Assembly: GCF_003814705.1 (NCBI RefSeq)
Contig: NZ_RKRA01000001.1
Location: forward strand, 1,426,001 to 1,490,000
From: Georgenia muralis
GTDB taxonomy: Bacteria; Actinomycetota; Actinomycetes; Actinomycetales; Actinomycetaceae
Length of the DNA stretch: 64,000 nucleotides
Reading direction: 5' to 3'
Positions 42,726 through 50,500 of the stretch are shown piece by piece. The stretch's first letter is position 1. Each line of letters starts with the position of its first letter. A program made the position numbers and the translations under genes. The notes under the pieces were generated by a model. That model did not search any database, had not been told where the DNA came from, and was given only the letters and a program-made list of their open reading frames with translations.

Positions 42726-44024
42726 TCAGCGGTGGCTGACCTCCGGCAGGGTGCGGCCGACGGCGACCCCCACCAGACCCAGAGCGGCGAGGAGCAGGAG
42801 CGCGGCCTCGGCCCCGATCGTCGCCAGCGCCCCCGAGACGGCGCCGACGACCAGGAGCAGCACCCCCATCGCCGTGTTCGCCACCGCCACGTACTCGGTG
42901 CGCCGGTCGCCCTCGGCCATGTCGACGACGTAGGTCTTGCGCGCCACCCGGATCCCGATGTGGGTGAAGGCGAGAAGCAGGTAGACGAGCGGGTGGAGCC
43001 ACCACGACTCCCGGGCCGCAGCCACGAGCCGCAAGGCGAGGAAGGCCAGGACGAGCAGCGACGCGGCACCGGCCCCGGCCACGAGGAGGGTCCGGCTCGA
43101 GCGGTCGGCCAGCCGGCCGAACAGCCGGCCGCCGAGCAGGCCGGCCACGCCCGAGGCGATGACGAACGGACCGAGGCCACCGAGGCCCACCCCACCCTCC
43201 GCGGCGGCGAGCGCGACGACGAACGGCGGGCTCGGGGCCGAGACGAGCAGGAGGGTCCGCACGGTGACGAAGCGGCGGAACGGTGCGTCGGAGCGCAGCA
43301 TCGACCAGGAGCGGGCGAGCCAGCCGGGACCGTCCGGCGGCCGGGCGGCGGGCTCCGTCGGGGGCTCGACGATACCGGAGTAGACGACGAGGGCGAGGAC
43401 CCAGGTCAGGGCGGCCGCGCCGAGCAGCGCCGCGAGCACGGGTGGGGCGACGTCGTCCCCGCCGAGGGCGCGGATGCCGAGCCCGAGGGTGATCGCGACC
43501 ACGCCGGACAAGACGGTCGCGATGCCGTTGATCTGCCCGCGCTGGCCCTTCGGGACGGTCCGGCCGAGGACGTCCTTGTCCACCAGCGACGTCATCGCCC
43601 GGGCGAGGGCGAACACCGCCAGGGCAGCGAGCACGACCACCCCCGCCACGGCCCCGGTGGTCGTCGCCGCCGCGAGGGCCATCGCCGCGGTGGCCCCGGC
43701 CTGGCCCGCGGCGCCGGCGACCCACAGGCCCTTGCGCACGCGGTGGCGCTGCACCCAGGGCGACAGGGCCGCCTGGGGGAGCATCGAGCCGGACTCCCGC
43801 ACCGGCACGAGGAGGGCGACCAGGACGGCGGGGGCACCGAGGGAGGCGAGCAGCCAGGGCAGGACGGTCTTGGCGCTGACGACCTGGTCACCGGTGCTGA
43901 TCAGTGCGTTCGCGGCGATCTGGCGCAGCCCGTTGGCGGGCAGGCGGGCCGGCTCCGGCGCGGCGCCGGCCGCGACGGGGCCGGGGCGGACGAGGCGGCG
44001 GTAGAGCCGTTCGGCGGTGGGCAT
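42726..44024 (-). CDS. MFS-family transporter
   Basis: A protein of 432 residues with about twelve hydrophobic helices and an MFS layout. RAMTSLVDKDVLGRTVPKGQRGQINGIATVLSG is a conserved loop segment, and RLFGRLADRSSRTLL the second-half signature. I do not recognise the subfamily. ATG 44024 is 20 bases after the ppk2 stop on the same strand, so the two are probably co-transcribed; no strong ribosome site is seen. Confidence 0.82.
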   Translation of the reverse strand: MPTAERLYRRLVRPGPVAAGAAPEPARLPANGLRQIAANALISTGDQVVSAKTVLPWLLASLGAPAVLVALLVPVRESGSMLPQAALSPWVQRHRVRKGLWVAGAAGQAGATAAMALAAATTTGAVAGVVVLAALAVFALARAMTSLVDKDVLGRTVPKGQRGQINGIATVLSGVVAITLGLGIRALGGDDVAPPVLAALLGAAALTWVLALVVYSGIVEPPTEPAARPPDGPGWLARSWSMLRSDAPFRRFVTVRTLLLVSAPSPPFVVALAAAEGGVGLGGLGPFVIASGVAGLLGGRLFGRLADRSSRTLLVAGAGAASLLVLAFLALRLVAAARESWWLHPLVYLLLAFTHIGIRVARKTYVVDMAEGDRRTEYVAVANTAMGVLLLVVGAVSGALATIGAEAALLLLAALGLVGVAVGRTLPEVSHR

Positions 44025-44044
44025 GGCGGCATCGCAGAAGCGGC

Positions 44045-44959
44045 TCAGGCCCGCGAGGGATCCTCCACCAGCGCCGAGGCGTGGTCCGGCACGTACGAGG
44101 ACACCGAGATCGGCGGACGCCGGTAGCCCGTGCCGGCGGGCCGCTCGGGAAGCTCGACCGGCCCCCGGGAGGGGACGTCGTGGTAGGGCAGGGACTCGAG
44201 CAGGTGGTGGATCATGTTCAGCCGCGCCTGCTTCTTGGAGTCGCTGGCCACGTGGTACCAGGGCGCCGACGAGGTGTCCGTGTGGACCATCATCTCGTCC
44301 TTCGCGCGGGAGAAGTCCTCCCACCGGGTGATCGACTCCAGGTCGATCGGGGAGAGCTTCCACTGCCGCAGCGGGTCGTGCAGGCGCTTGCGGAACCGGG
44401 CGAGCTGCACCTCGTCCGAGACGGAGAACCAGTACTTGCGCAGGTGGATGCCGTCCTCGACGAGCATCTGCTCGAAGATCGGGCACTGGCGCATGAACCT
44501 CTTGACCTCCTCCGCGGAGGCGAAGCCCATGACCTTCTCCACCCCGGCGCGGTTGTACCAGGAGCGGTCGAACAGGACCATCTCCCCGGCGGCGGGCAGG
44601 TGCTCGACGTAGCGCTGGAAGTACCACTGCCCCTTCTCGCGCTCGGTGGGCGCGGGCAGCGCCGCGATGCGCACCACGCGCGGCGAGAGGTACTCGGTGA
44701 TCCGCTTGATCGTCCCGCCCTTGCCGGCGGCGTCGCGGCCCTCGAAGATCACCACCACGCGGGCGCCGGTCTCCTTGACCCACGTCTGGAGCTTGCCGAG
44801 CTCGCCCTGGAGCCGGTAGAGCTCGGCCGCGTAGACCTTCGGCGGGATCCGGGTCGTGTGGAACCCGCTCTCCTCGCCGCCGGCGACGTGGCCGTCGCGC
44901 TCGCCGTCACGCTCGCCGCCGGGGCCGTCGTCCGTGTCGCGCCGCTTCGCGTGAGCCAT
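44045..44959 (-). CDS. ppk2: polyphosphate kinase 2
   Basis: A protein of 304 residues that transfers phosphate between polyphosphate and nucleotides. Walker A GRDAAGKGG (74-82), Walker B/lid LFDRSWYNRAGVE (Asp131) and PRQWKLSPIDLESITRWEDFSRAKD-type segments are typical of class I PPK2 enzymes. A charged, Gly/Asp/Glu-rich N-terminal 30 residues is variable in the family. ATG 44959 lies six bases after TAGCCT. Probably first gene of a two-gene unit with the MFS gene. Confidence 0.93.
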   Translation of the reverse strand: MAHAKRRDTDDGPGGERDGERDGHVAGGEESGFHTTRIPPKVYAAELYRLQGELGKLQTWVKETGARVVVIFEGRDAAGKGGTIKRITEYLSPRVVRIAALPAPTEREKGQWYFQRYVEHLPAAGEMVLFDRSWYNRAGVEKVMGFASAEEVKRFMRQCPIFEQMLVEDGIHLRKYWFSVSDEVQLARFRKRLHDPLRQWKLSPIDLESITRWEDFSRAKDEMMVHTDTSSAPWYHVASDSKKQARLNMIHHLLESLPYHDVPSRGPVELPERPAGTGYRRPPISVSSYVPDHASALVEDPSRA

Positions 44960-44965
44960 GGCGCA

Positions 44966-44971
44966 AGGCTA
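44966..44971 (-). promoter_or_regulatory. -10 element of ppk2
   Basis: TAGCCT on the minus strand, six bases before ATG 44959; no Shine-Dalgarno sequence. Confidence 0.6.
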
Positions 44972-45051
44972 GACCTGGCACCGCGCGCGCGGCGGGGCGA
45001 TCCGACCTAGGCTCGGGGCCAGACCGCACCACTGACGCACGGAGGTATTCC

Positions 45052-45378
45052 ATGGGCAAGCTCTCGTTCCTCACCGGCGCCGGCATCGGCTACGTCCTCG
45101 GAGCCCGCGCCGGCCGCGCCCGCTACGAGAAGATCAAGGGTGCGACCGCGAAGCTGTGGGAGAACCCGAAGATCCAGCAGAACGTCCACAAGGTCGAGAC
45201 CAGGGTCACCGACGCCGCGAAGAACAGCGGGTCCCAGCTGACCGACAAGGTCGCCTCCACCGTCAAGGGCAAGCTCTCCGGCTCGCGCGGCGCGCACCAC
45301 CCCGACTTCCCCGTGGGCAACACCGGCCGGGGCACGGACGGCCCGATGCCGCCCACCACGCCGCAGCCCCCGCTCTGA
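45052..45378 (+). CDS. small YtxH-like protein
   Basis: A protein of 108 residues. A Gly-rich N-terminal hydrophobic segment (GKLSFLTGAGIGYVLGARAGRARYEKIKG) resembles YtxH-type envelope-stress proteins. An amphipathic, Lys/Glu-rich middle and a Pro/Thr/Gly-rich tail follow. The function is unknown. ATG 45052 has GGAGG with good spacing. TAGGCT at 45008-45013 is a good -10, giving a leader of about 35 bases. Confidence 0.82.
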   Translation: MGKLSFLTGAGIGYVLGARAGRARYEKIKGATAKLWENPKIQQNVHKVETRVTDAAKNSGSQLTDKVASTVKGKLSGSRGAHHPDFPVGNTGRGTDGPMPPTTPQPPL

Positions 45379-45453
45379 CGCAGCCGATCGTCCGACCGAC
45401 ACCGGCGGCCCGTCGTGGCCGCCGGAGCCGGCGCGCAGGTGAAGACTGATCCC

Positions 45454-46242
45454 ATGCCCGTTCTGCGTGCCCTGGTCCGCCGTCCCGGACCCCGTCTGGC
45501 CGAGGGGATCGTCACCCACGCGAGCGGCGGCCCGGTGGACGTCGCGCTCGCGCACCGGCAGTGGGCCGAGTACGTCCGTACCCTCCAGGACGCCGGCTGG
45601 CAGACCCTGGAGGTCGAGCCCGCCGACGACCAGCCCGACGCCGTCTTCGTCGAGGACGCCCTCGTCGTCTACGGCGACCTCGCCGTGCTCACCCGCCCCG
45701 GCGCCCCCGGGCGGCGGGGCGAGCTGCCCGCCGTCGGGGAGGCCGCCGCCGAGGCGGGGTACCGGGTCGCGCGGATCGAGGCGCCGGGCACCCTCGACGG
45801 CGGCGACGTCCTGAAGTTCGGCGGCACCGTCTGGGTGGGTCGCAGCGCCCGTACCGACGACGACGGCATCCGCCAGCTCGCCGCCCTTCTCGAGCCGATG
45901 GGGGCGCGGGTCGTCCCGGTCCCGGTGCGTTCGGTCCTCCACCTCAAGTCGGCCGTCACCGCCCTGCCCGACGGCACCCTCGTCGGCCACCCGCCGCTCG
46001 TCGACCACCCCTTCGACGCCCTGCTGCCCGTCCCCGAGCCCAGCGGTGGCCAGGTCGTCCTCCTCGAGCACGGCACCGTCCTGCTCGCGGCCAGCGCGCC
46101 GCGCACGGCGGAGCTGCTCCGCAGCCGCGGCCACCGCGTGGTCACGGTCGACATCAGCGAGCTCGAGAAGCTCGACGGCGGTGTGACCTGCCTGTCGGTG
46201 CGGCTGCGCGACGAGGGCGCCGCCGCCGGGGCGCGGTCGTGA
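45454..46242 (+). CDS. dimethylarginine dimethylaminohydrolase-family amidinotransferase-fold protein
   Basis: A protein of 262 residues of the DDAH/guanidino-group-modifying superfamily. DAVFVEDALVVYGD, LTRPGAPGRRGE, LDGGDVL, catalytic His163 in HLKSAVT and Cys246 in GGVTCLSVR are all in place. It would hydrolyse methylated arginine or a related guanidine to citrulline and an amine. ATG 45454 is preferred over a longer in-frame start. The next gene overlaps by four bases (GTGA). Confidence 0.9.
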   Translation: MPVLRALVRRPGPRLAEGIVTHASGGPVDVALAHRQWAEYVRTLQDAGWQTLEVEPADDQPDAVFVEDALVVYGDLAVLTRPGAPGRRGELPAVGEAAAEAGYRVARIEAPGTLDGGDVLKFGGTVWVGRSARTDDDGIRQLAALLEPMGARVVPVPVRSVLHLKSAVTALPDGTLVGHPPLVDHPFDALLPVPEPSGGQVVLLEHGTVLLAASAPRTAELLRSRGHRVVTVDISELEKLDGGVTCLSVRLRDEGAAAGARS

Positions 46243-47198
46243 GCGCACCGGACCGGCCCGCGCCGGGTCCGGGGCCCGGCACACCGGAGCCGGCCACGAC
46301 GCCCGGGCGGGGCGTCGGTCTCGTCGGTCTCGGCGCGATGGGCCGGCCCATGGCCCTGCATCTGGCACGCACCGCCGCCGAGCGCGGGACCGAGCTGGTG
46401 GTCACCACCCGGCGTCCCGGCACCGCCTCCGCGGCCCTCGCGGCCGGCGCACGCTGGGCCGCCACGCCGCGCGAGCTGGCGGCGCGCTGCGACGTCGTCG
46501 TCGTGATGGTGCCGGACCTGCCCGACCTGCGCGCGGTCACCGACGGCGACGACGGGCTCCTCGCCGGGATCGCCGGGCCCACCGTCCTCGTCATCGGCGC
46601 GACCGTCTCACCGCAGGGGGTCCGCGACCTCGGTGCCGACCTTCGTGAGCGCTCCGCCGGCCGGCTGCGCCTGGTCGACGCCCCCGTCAGTGGCGGGGTC
46701 GAGGGCGCCGCCGATGCGACGTTGTCGATCATGGTCGGCGGCGACGCGGACGACGTCGCCCGCGCGGAGCCGTGGCTGCGGGCCCTCGGCCGGCCGGTCC
46801 ACCTCGGCCCGCTCGGCAGCGGCGAGGTGGCCAAGGCGTGCAACCAGCTCGTGGTGGCCGCGACGACGGCGGCGCTCGGCGAGGCGGCCGTCGTCGCGGA
46901 GCGCGCCGGTCTGGACCTCGCGGCGCTGCTGGACCTCCTGGGCTCGGGCTACGCCGGCTCCCGGCTCCTCGAGGTCAAGAGGCACAAGCTCGTCGCCCAC
47001 GACCACAGCCCGGCCTCCCCGGCACGCTTCATGATCAAGGACCTGGCCTTCGCCGCCGAGGCCGCGGAGGGGGCCGGGGTGGTGCCGGCACTCCTGCCCG
47101 CCCTGCGTGAGCTGTACACCGCCCTCACCGCCGCGGGGCTCGGCGACCTGGACTCCACGGTCGTTCAGCGATACCTCGAGGAGCGCACCCGCGACTGA
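46239..47198 (+). CDS. 3-hydroxyisobutyrate dehydrogenase-like NAD(P)-dependent beta-hydroxyacid dehydrogenase
   Basis: A protein of 319 residues. The Rossmann motif VGLVGLGAMGRPMALHLA, the DAPVSGGVEGA substrate signature, GSGEVAKACNQL (catalytic Lys) and the C-terminal KDLAFAAEAAEG mark the 6-phosphogluconate/3-hydroxyisobutyrate dehydrogenase-like family. The first about 25 residues are a Pro-rich leader. The GTG at 46239 overlaps the DDAH stop, indicating a two-gene operon with coupled translation. The natural substrate is unknown. Confidence 0.9.
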   Translation: MSAPDRPAPGPGPGTPEPATTPGRGVGLVGLGAMGRPMALHLARTAAERGTELVVTTRRPGTASAALAAGARWAATPRELAARCDVVVVMVPDLPDLRAVTDGDDGLLAGIAGPTVLVIGATVSPQGVRDLGADLRERSAGRLRLVDAPVSGGVEGAADATLSIMVGGDADDVARAEPWLRALGRPVHLGPLGSGEVAKACNQLVVAATTAALGEAAVVAERAGLDLAALLDLLGSGYAGSRLLEVKRHKLVAHDHSPASPARFMIKDLAFAAEAAEGAGVVPALLPALRELYTALTAAGLGDLDSTVVQRYLEERTRD

Positions 47199-47337
47199 CC
47201 GCTCAGCACCGGACGCCCGGTTCTCGTCACCTCCGGTTTTTCGTTGCCCTGACAGCGATTCTTCGGTCCTGCGAACAGTGGGCGATTCCACCCCGGGGGG
47301 GGTTGGGAGGGCCCTCGTCCGCTGCGATGATGGACGG

Positions 47338-48426
47338 ATGCCCGCCTCCTCCGCCTATTCCGTGCGCCCCCCGAGCAAGGAGCAGGTGCGCCGGTGGCGC
47401 CAGTACCTCGCCGACGAGCGGGCCGAGGCGGCGGTGTACCGCCACCTCGCCGCCCGTCGCCAGGGCGAGGAGCGCGAGATCCTCCTGGGCCTGGCCGAGG
47501 CCGAGGCCCGGCACGAGCAGCACTGGCGCGACCTCCTCGGCGAGCAGGTGGGGCGCCCCGTCCGCGGCGCCCTGCGGGTCCGGCTGCTCGCCCGGCTGGC
47601 CCGGATGTTCGGCGGGGTCTTCGTCCTCGCCCTGGCGCAGAGCGCCGAGCAGCGCTCTGCCTACGACGGCGACGGCGACGCCACCAGCGCGATGGCCGCG
47701 GACGAGCGCGTCCACGGCGAGGTCGTCCGGGCGCTGGCCGCGCGCGGCCGCTCGCACATGTCCGGCACGTTCCGGGCCGCCGTCTTCGGGGCGAACGACG
47801 GGCTCGTGTCCAACCTCGCCCTGGTCCTGGGCGTCGGCGCCGCGGGCGTGAGCTCCGGGACCGTGCTCCTGACCGGTGTGGCGGGCCTGCTCGCCGGCGC
47901 CCTCTCCATGGGGGCGGGGGAGTACGTCTCGGTCCGCTCCCAGCGCGAGCTCCTCGACTCCTCCCGGCCGGACCCCCGCTCGCACGAGAGCCTGCCGGAC
48001 CTCGACGTCGACGCCAACGAGCTGGCGCTGGTCTACCGCGCCCGCGGGATGGACCCCGCCGCGGCGAGCGCGCACGCGACCGAGGTCCTCGCCCGTGTTC
48101 GCGACGGCCACCACGTCCCGGACCGGGCGGAGCCCGACTACGAGGAGATCGGCACCGGCTGGCGGGCCGCGACGTCGAGCTTCATGTTCTTCGCCGTCGG
48201 TGCCCTCGTCCCGATCCTGCCCTACCTGCTCGGCGCCACGGGGCTCTCCGCTGTGCTCCTCGCCACCGGCCTGGTGGGGATCGCCCTGCTCGGGACCGGC
48301 GCCGTCGTCGGGGTCCTCTCCGGTGCGCCGCCCCTGCGCCGGGCGCTGCGCCAGCTGGCCATCGGGTACGGCGCGGCCGGGGTCACCTACCTGCTCGGCC
48401 TCGGCTTCGGGACCACGGTGGCCTAG
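47338..48426 (+). CDS. ferritin-like domain / VIT1-CCC1 iron-manganese transporter fusion
   Basis: A protein of 362 residues. The N-terminal about 120 residues form a ferritin-like four-helix bundle with ADERAEAAVYRHLA, EAEARHEQHWRDLL and ADERVHGEVV (Glu/His metal ligands). The C-terminal part is a VIT1/CCC1-family transporter: GANDGLVSNLALVLGVG, LAGALSMGAGEYVSVRSQRE and five membrane segments. Such fusions sense or bind iron and export Fe/Mn. ATG 47338 (GATGAT six bases upstream) is the best start; the 139-base gap before it has no clear Fur-like box. Confidence 0.9.
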   Translation: MPASSAYSVRPPSKEQVRRWRQYLADERAEAAVYRHLAARRQGEEREILLGLAEAEARHEQHWRDLLGEQVGRPVRGALRVRLLARLARMFGGVFVLALAQSAEQRSAYDGDGDATSAMAADERVHGEVVRALAARGRSHMSGTFRAAVFGANDGLVSNLALVLGVGAAGVSSGTVLLTGVAGLLAGALSMGAGEYVSVRSQRELLDSSRPDPRSHESLPDLDVDANELALVYRARGMDPAAASAHATEVLARVRDGHHVPDRAEPDYEEIGTGWRAATSSFMFFAVGALVPILPYLLGATGLSAVLLATGLVGIALLGTGAVVGVLSGAPPLRRALRQLAIGYGAAGVTYLLGLGFGTTVA

Positions 48427-48587
48427 CGCCGTCACTTCCCGGCCCGACGGTGACGTCGGGCCCGGACGCCGCCTCCCCGCGCATGGCAGGTGGCCCGAGG
48501 GGCCGGTGCCCCCCGCTGCGGTGCCGCCCCGCCGCGGTGCGTCGAGCGACGACCGCCGGACGCCGGGACGGGAGGGCGGTTCGGGTG

Positions 48588-48680
48588 ATGACGCTCGGCT
48601 TCTCGCTCGCCGGCCTGGCCGTGTCGCTCGCTGTCCTCGCACCCAACCTCGCGCTCGTGGCGCTCTACGACGGCCTGTGA
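48588..48680 (+). pseudogene. truncated N-terminus of a small membrane protein gene
   Basis: Thirty codons from ATG 48588 (ribosome site GGGAGG upstream) encode MTLGFSLAGLAVSLAVLAPN and a short hydrophobic continuation. This looks like the first helix of an actinobacterial integral-membrane protein family of about 190 residues that I cannot name. The frame stops at 48678-48680, and a rhamnulokinase fragment begins at once. The gene seems to have lost its 3' part in a deletion. Confidence 0.5.
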
Positions 48681-49200
48681 GTGCGATACCCCCTCACCGG
48701 GCGACGCACGGCCCAGCTCTTCGCCGCCGACCCGGACCGGGCCGAGGCGCTCGCCGGGCCCGCCCTGCGCTGCGTCGTCGACGTCGACGACTCGGCGTTC
48801 CTGCCGCCGGGCGACATGCCCGCCCGGATCGCCGAGGCCGCCCGGCGCACCGGGCAGCGCCCGCCGGAGAGCCCGGCCGAGACCGTGCGCTGCATCCTCG
48901 ACTCCCTCGCCCTGGCCTACCGGCGCGCCGTGCGCATGGCGGCCGGCCTCGCCGGGCGCAGGGTCGGGTGGTCCACCTCGTCGGCGGCGGGGCGCGCAAC
49001 GCGCTGCTGTGCTGCCTCACGGCCGCGGCCACCGGCCTACCCGTCGTGGCCGGGCCCACCGAGGGCGCGGCGCTGGGGAACCTCCAGGCCCAGGCCCAGG
49101 CCCTCGGCGATGTCGCACCGGGCCTGCCCGCCCTGCGCCGGGTGGTCGCCGCCTCCGTGCCGACCACCTCCTACGAGCCCACCCAGGACGAACCCACCGG
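48681..49200 (+). pseudogene. rhamnulokinase C-terminal remnant with a frameshift
   Basis: The first frame reads DDSAFLPPGDMPARIAEAAR, TGQRPPESPAETVRCILDSL and ALAYRRA, matching the region before the conserved C-terminal ATP site of RhaB-type kinases. Near 48960-48968 the frame changes and continues VVHLVGGGARNALLCCLTAA, TGLPVVAGPTEGAALGNLQA and QAQALGDV, the RhaB C-terminus. No N-terminal two thirds is present in the window. The gene is dead: truncated at its 5' end and frameshifted. Confidence 0.75.
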
Positions 49201-49273
49201 CACCGTGGCCCGGTGGACCACGCAGAGGACCTGCTGCGGCCGTGAGGGTCGCGCACCGTCAGAAGGAGACACC

Positions 49274-49540
49274 ATGCCCGTGACCGTCCCCGACCCCGAG
49301 CTCATGGCGGCCAACGCCGCCGGCCTGCGCGAGCACGAGATCGTCCTGTGGAGCAAGCACGGGGTCATGGCACGCTCGGACCTGTCCGTCACCCGGGCGG
49401 TGGACCGCATCGAGTACGCCGAGACCGGCGCCCGCTACGAGTACATGGACCTCGTGGCTGGCGGCCGCGCCCAGGGGCTGACCCGGGAGGAGCTGCACGC
49501 CGTCGTCGAGGCGTTCGACGTGCCGACGACGCTCGCCTGA
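49274..49540 (+). pseudogene. rhamnulose-1-phosphate aldolase-like C-terminal remnant with intact ribosome site
   Basis: Eighty-eight codons from ATG 49274 encode VPDPELMAANAAGLREHEIV, LWSKHGVMARSDLSVTRAVD and RIEYAETGARYEYMDLVAGG, the C-terminal part of class-II aldolases of the RhaD type. The metal-binding N-terminal domain is missing. A strong AGAAGGAGAC ribosome site precedes the ATG, so the original gene start may have been joined to the C-terminal part by an internal deletion. It could still be translated, but is unlikely to be an active aldolase. Confidence 0.7.
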
Positions 49541-49565
49541 CCGAGCGCCGGCCTCGCCGGGCGAC

Positions 49566-49579
49566 GGAAAGCGCTTGCC
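49566..49579. promoter_or_regulatory. LacI-type operator at the SDR operon promoter
   Basis: GGAAAGCGCTTGCC is a near-perfect palindrome of the LacI/GalR class. It overlaps the -35 hexamer TTGCCA (49575-49580), which is followed after 17 bases by CAGGAT (49598-49603). A bound repressor would block polymerase. Confidence 0.7.
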
Positions 49580-49603
49580 AGCACCGGGCCGGGCTGGCAG
49601 GAT
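49575..49603 (+). promoter_or_regulatory. promoter of the SDR-FAD oxidoreductase-SGNH operon
   Basis: TTGCCA - 17 bases - CAGGAT, about 85 bases before the SDR start. Confidence 0.5.
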
Positions 49604-49688
49604 CGGGTGGGACCCGCGATGACCCGTGGGCCCCGCCGCGAGGCGGACCGGCACCGGAGCGGGCCGGCCACGACGAGGAAGGGCGACG

Positions 49689-50462
49689 ATGCCGAAGGTT
49701 GCGATGATCACCGGCGGGAACCGCGGGATCGGTCTGGGGATCAGCGAGCGGCTCCTCGACGAGGGTTACGCCGTCTCGATCCTGGCCACCCGGGAGGAGC
49801 CAGCCGACGTCATGGGCGCCCTGCGCGAGCGCGGCGAGGCGATCTACGTGCGCGGCTCGGTCGCCGACCTCGACGACCACGCCCGCTACGTCGACGCCAC
49901 GCTCGAGGCGTTCGGGCGGATCGACGTCCTCGTCAACAACGCCGGTGTCGCCCCGACCGTGCGTGACGACATCCTCGTCGCGACGCCGGAGAGCTACGAC
50001 CGCGTCATGGACATCAACCTGCGCGGGCCGTACTTCCTCACCCAGCGGGTCGCCGCGGCGATGATCGAGGCGCGCGGCGAGCTGACGGAACTGCCCGAGG
50101 CCCCGATCGGCACGATCGTCAACGTCTCGTCCATCTCCGCGACCGTCGTGTCGACCAACCGCGGGGAGTACTGCATGTCCAAGGCCGGCGGGGCCATGGC
50201 CACCCAGCTGTGGGCGGCGCGCCTGGCGCCGGAGGGCATCGTCGTCTACGAGGTCCGGCCCGGCGTCATCGCCACCGACATGACCTCCGGCGTCAAGGAG
50301 AAGTACGACGCCCTGTTCGCCGGCGGACTCGCGCCCATGCCTCGGTGGGGCCGCCCGTCCGACGTCGCGGGCGCCGTCGCCCAGCTCGTCGCCGGCCAGA
50401 TGCCCTACTCCACCGGCGACGTCATCAACGTCGACGGCGGCATGCACATCGCCCGGCTGTGA
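49689..50462 (+). CDS. SDR-family oxidoreductase (3-ketoacyl-ACP reductase-like)
   Basis: A protein of 257 residues. TGGNRGIGLGISERL (NAD(P) motif), NNAG, NVSSISATVVSTNRGEYCMSKAG (Ser, Tyr, Lys triad) and the C-terminal GDVINVDGGMHI are classical SDR features. It resembles the 3-oxoacyl-ACP-reductase-like SDRs that often act on sugars in catabolic clusters. ATG 49689 has GGAAGG upstream. It is first in the operon with the FAD oxidoreductase (39-base gap) and SGNH gene, under the LacI-type operator at 49566. Confidence 0.9.
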   Translation: MPKVAMITGGNRGIGLGISERLLDEGYAVSILATREEPADVMGALRERGEAIYVRGSVADLDDHARYVDATLEAFGRIDVLVNNAGVAPTVRDDILVATPESYDRVMDINLRGPYFLTQRVAAAMIEARGELTELPEAPIGTIVNVSSISATVVSTNRGEYCMSKAGGAMATQLWAARLAPEGIVVYEVRPGVIATDMTSGVKEKYDALFAGGLAPMPRWGRPSDVAGAVAQLVAGQMPYSTGDVINVDGGMHIARL

Positions 50463-50500
50463 CCGCCGAGCCCGCGCCCACCGCGTCCTGGAGGACCGCC

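Noticed and set aside
48681-49283. a normal 200-residue gene
   Set aside because: Only the first about 95 residues resemble rhamnulokinase; after 48965 the match continues in another frame, so this is a frameshifted remnant.
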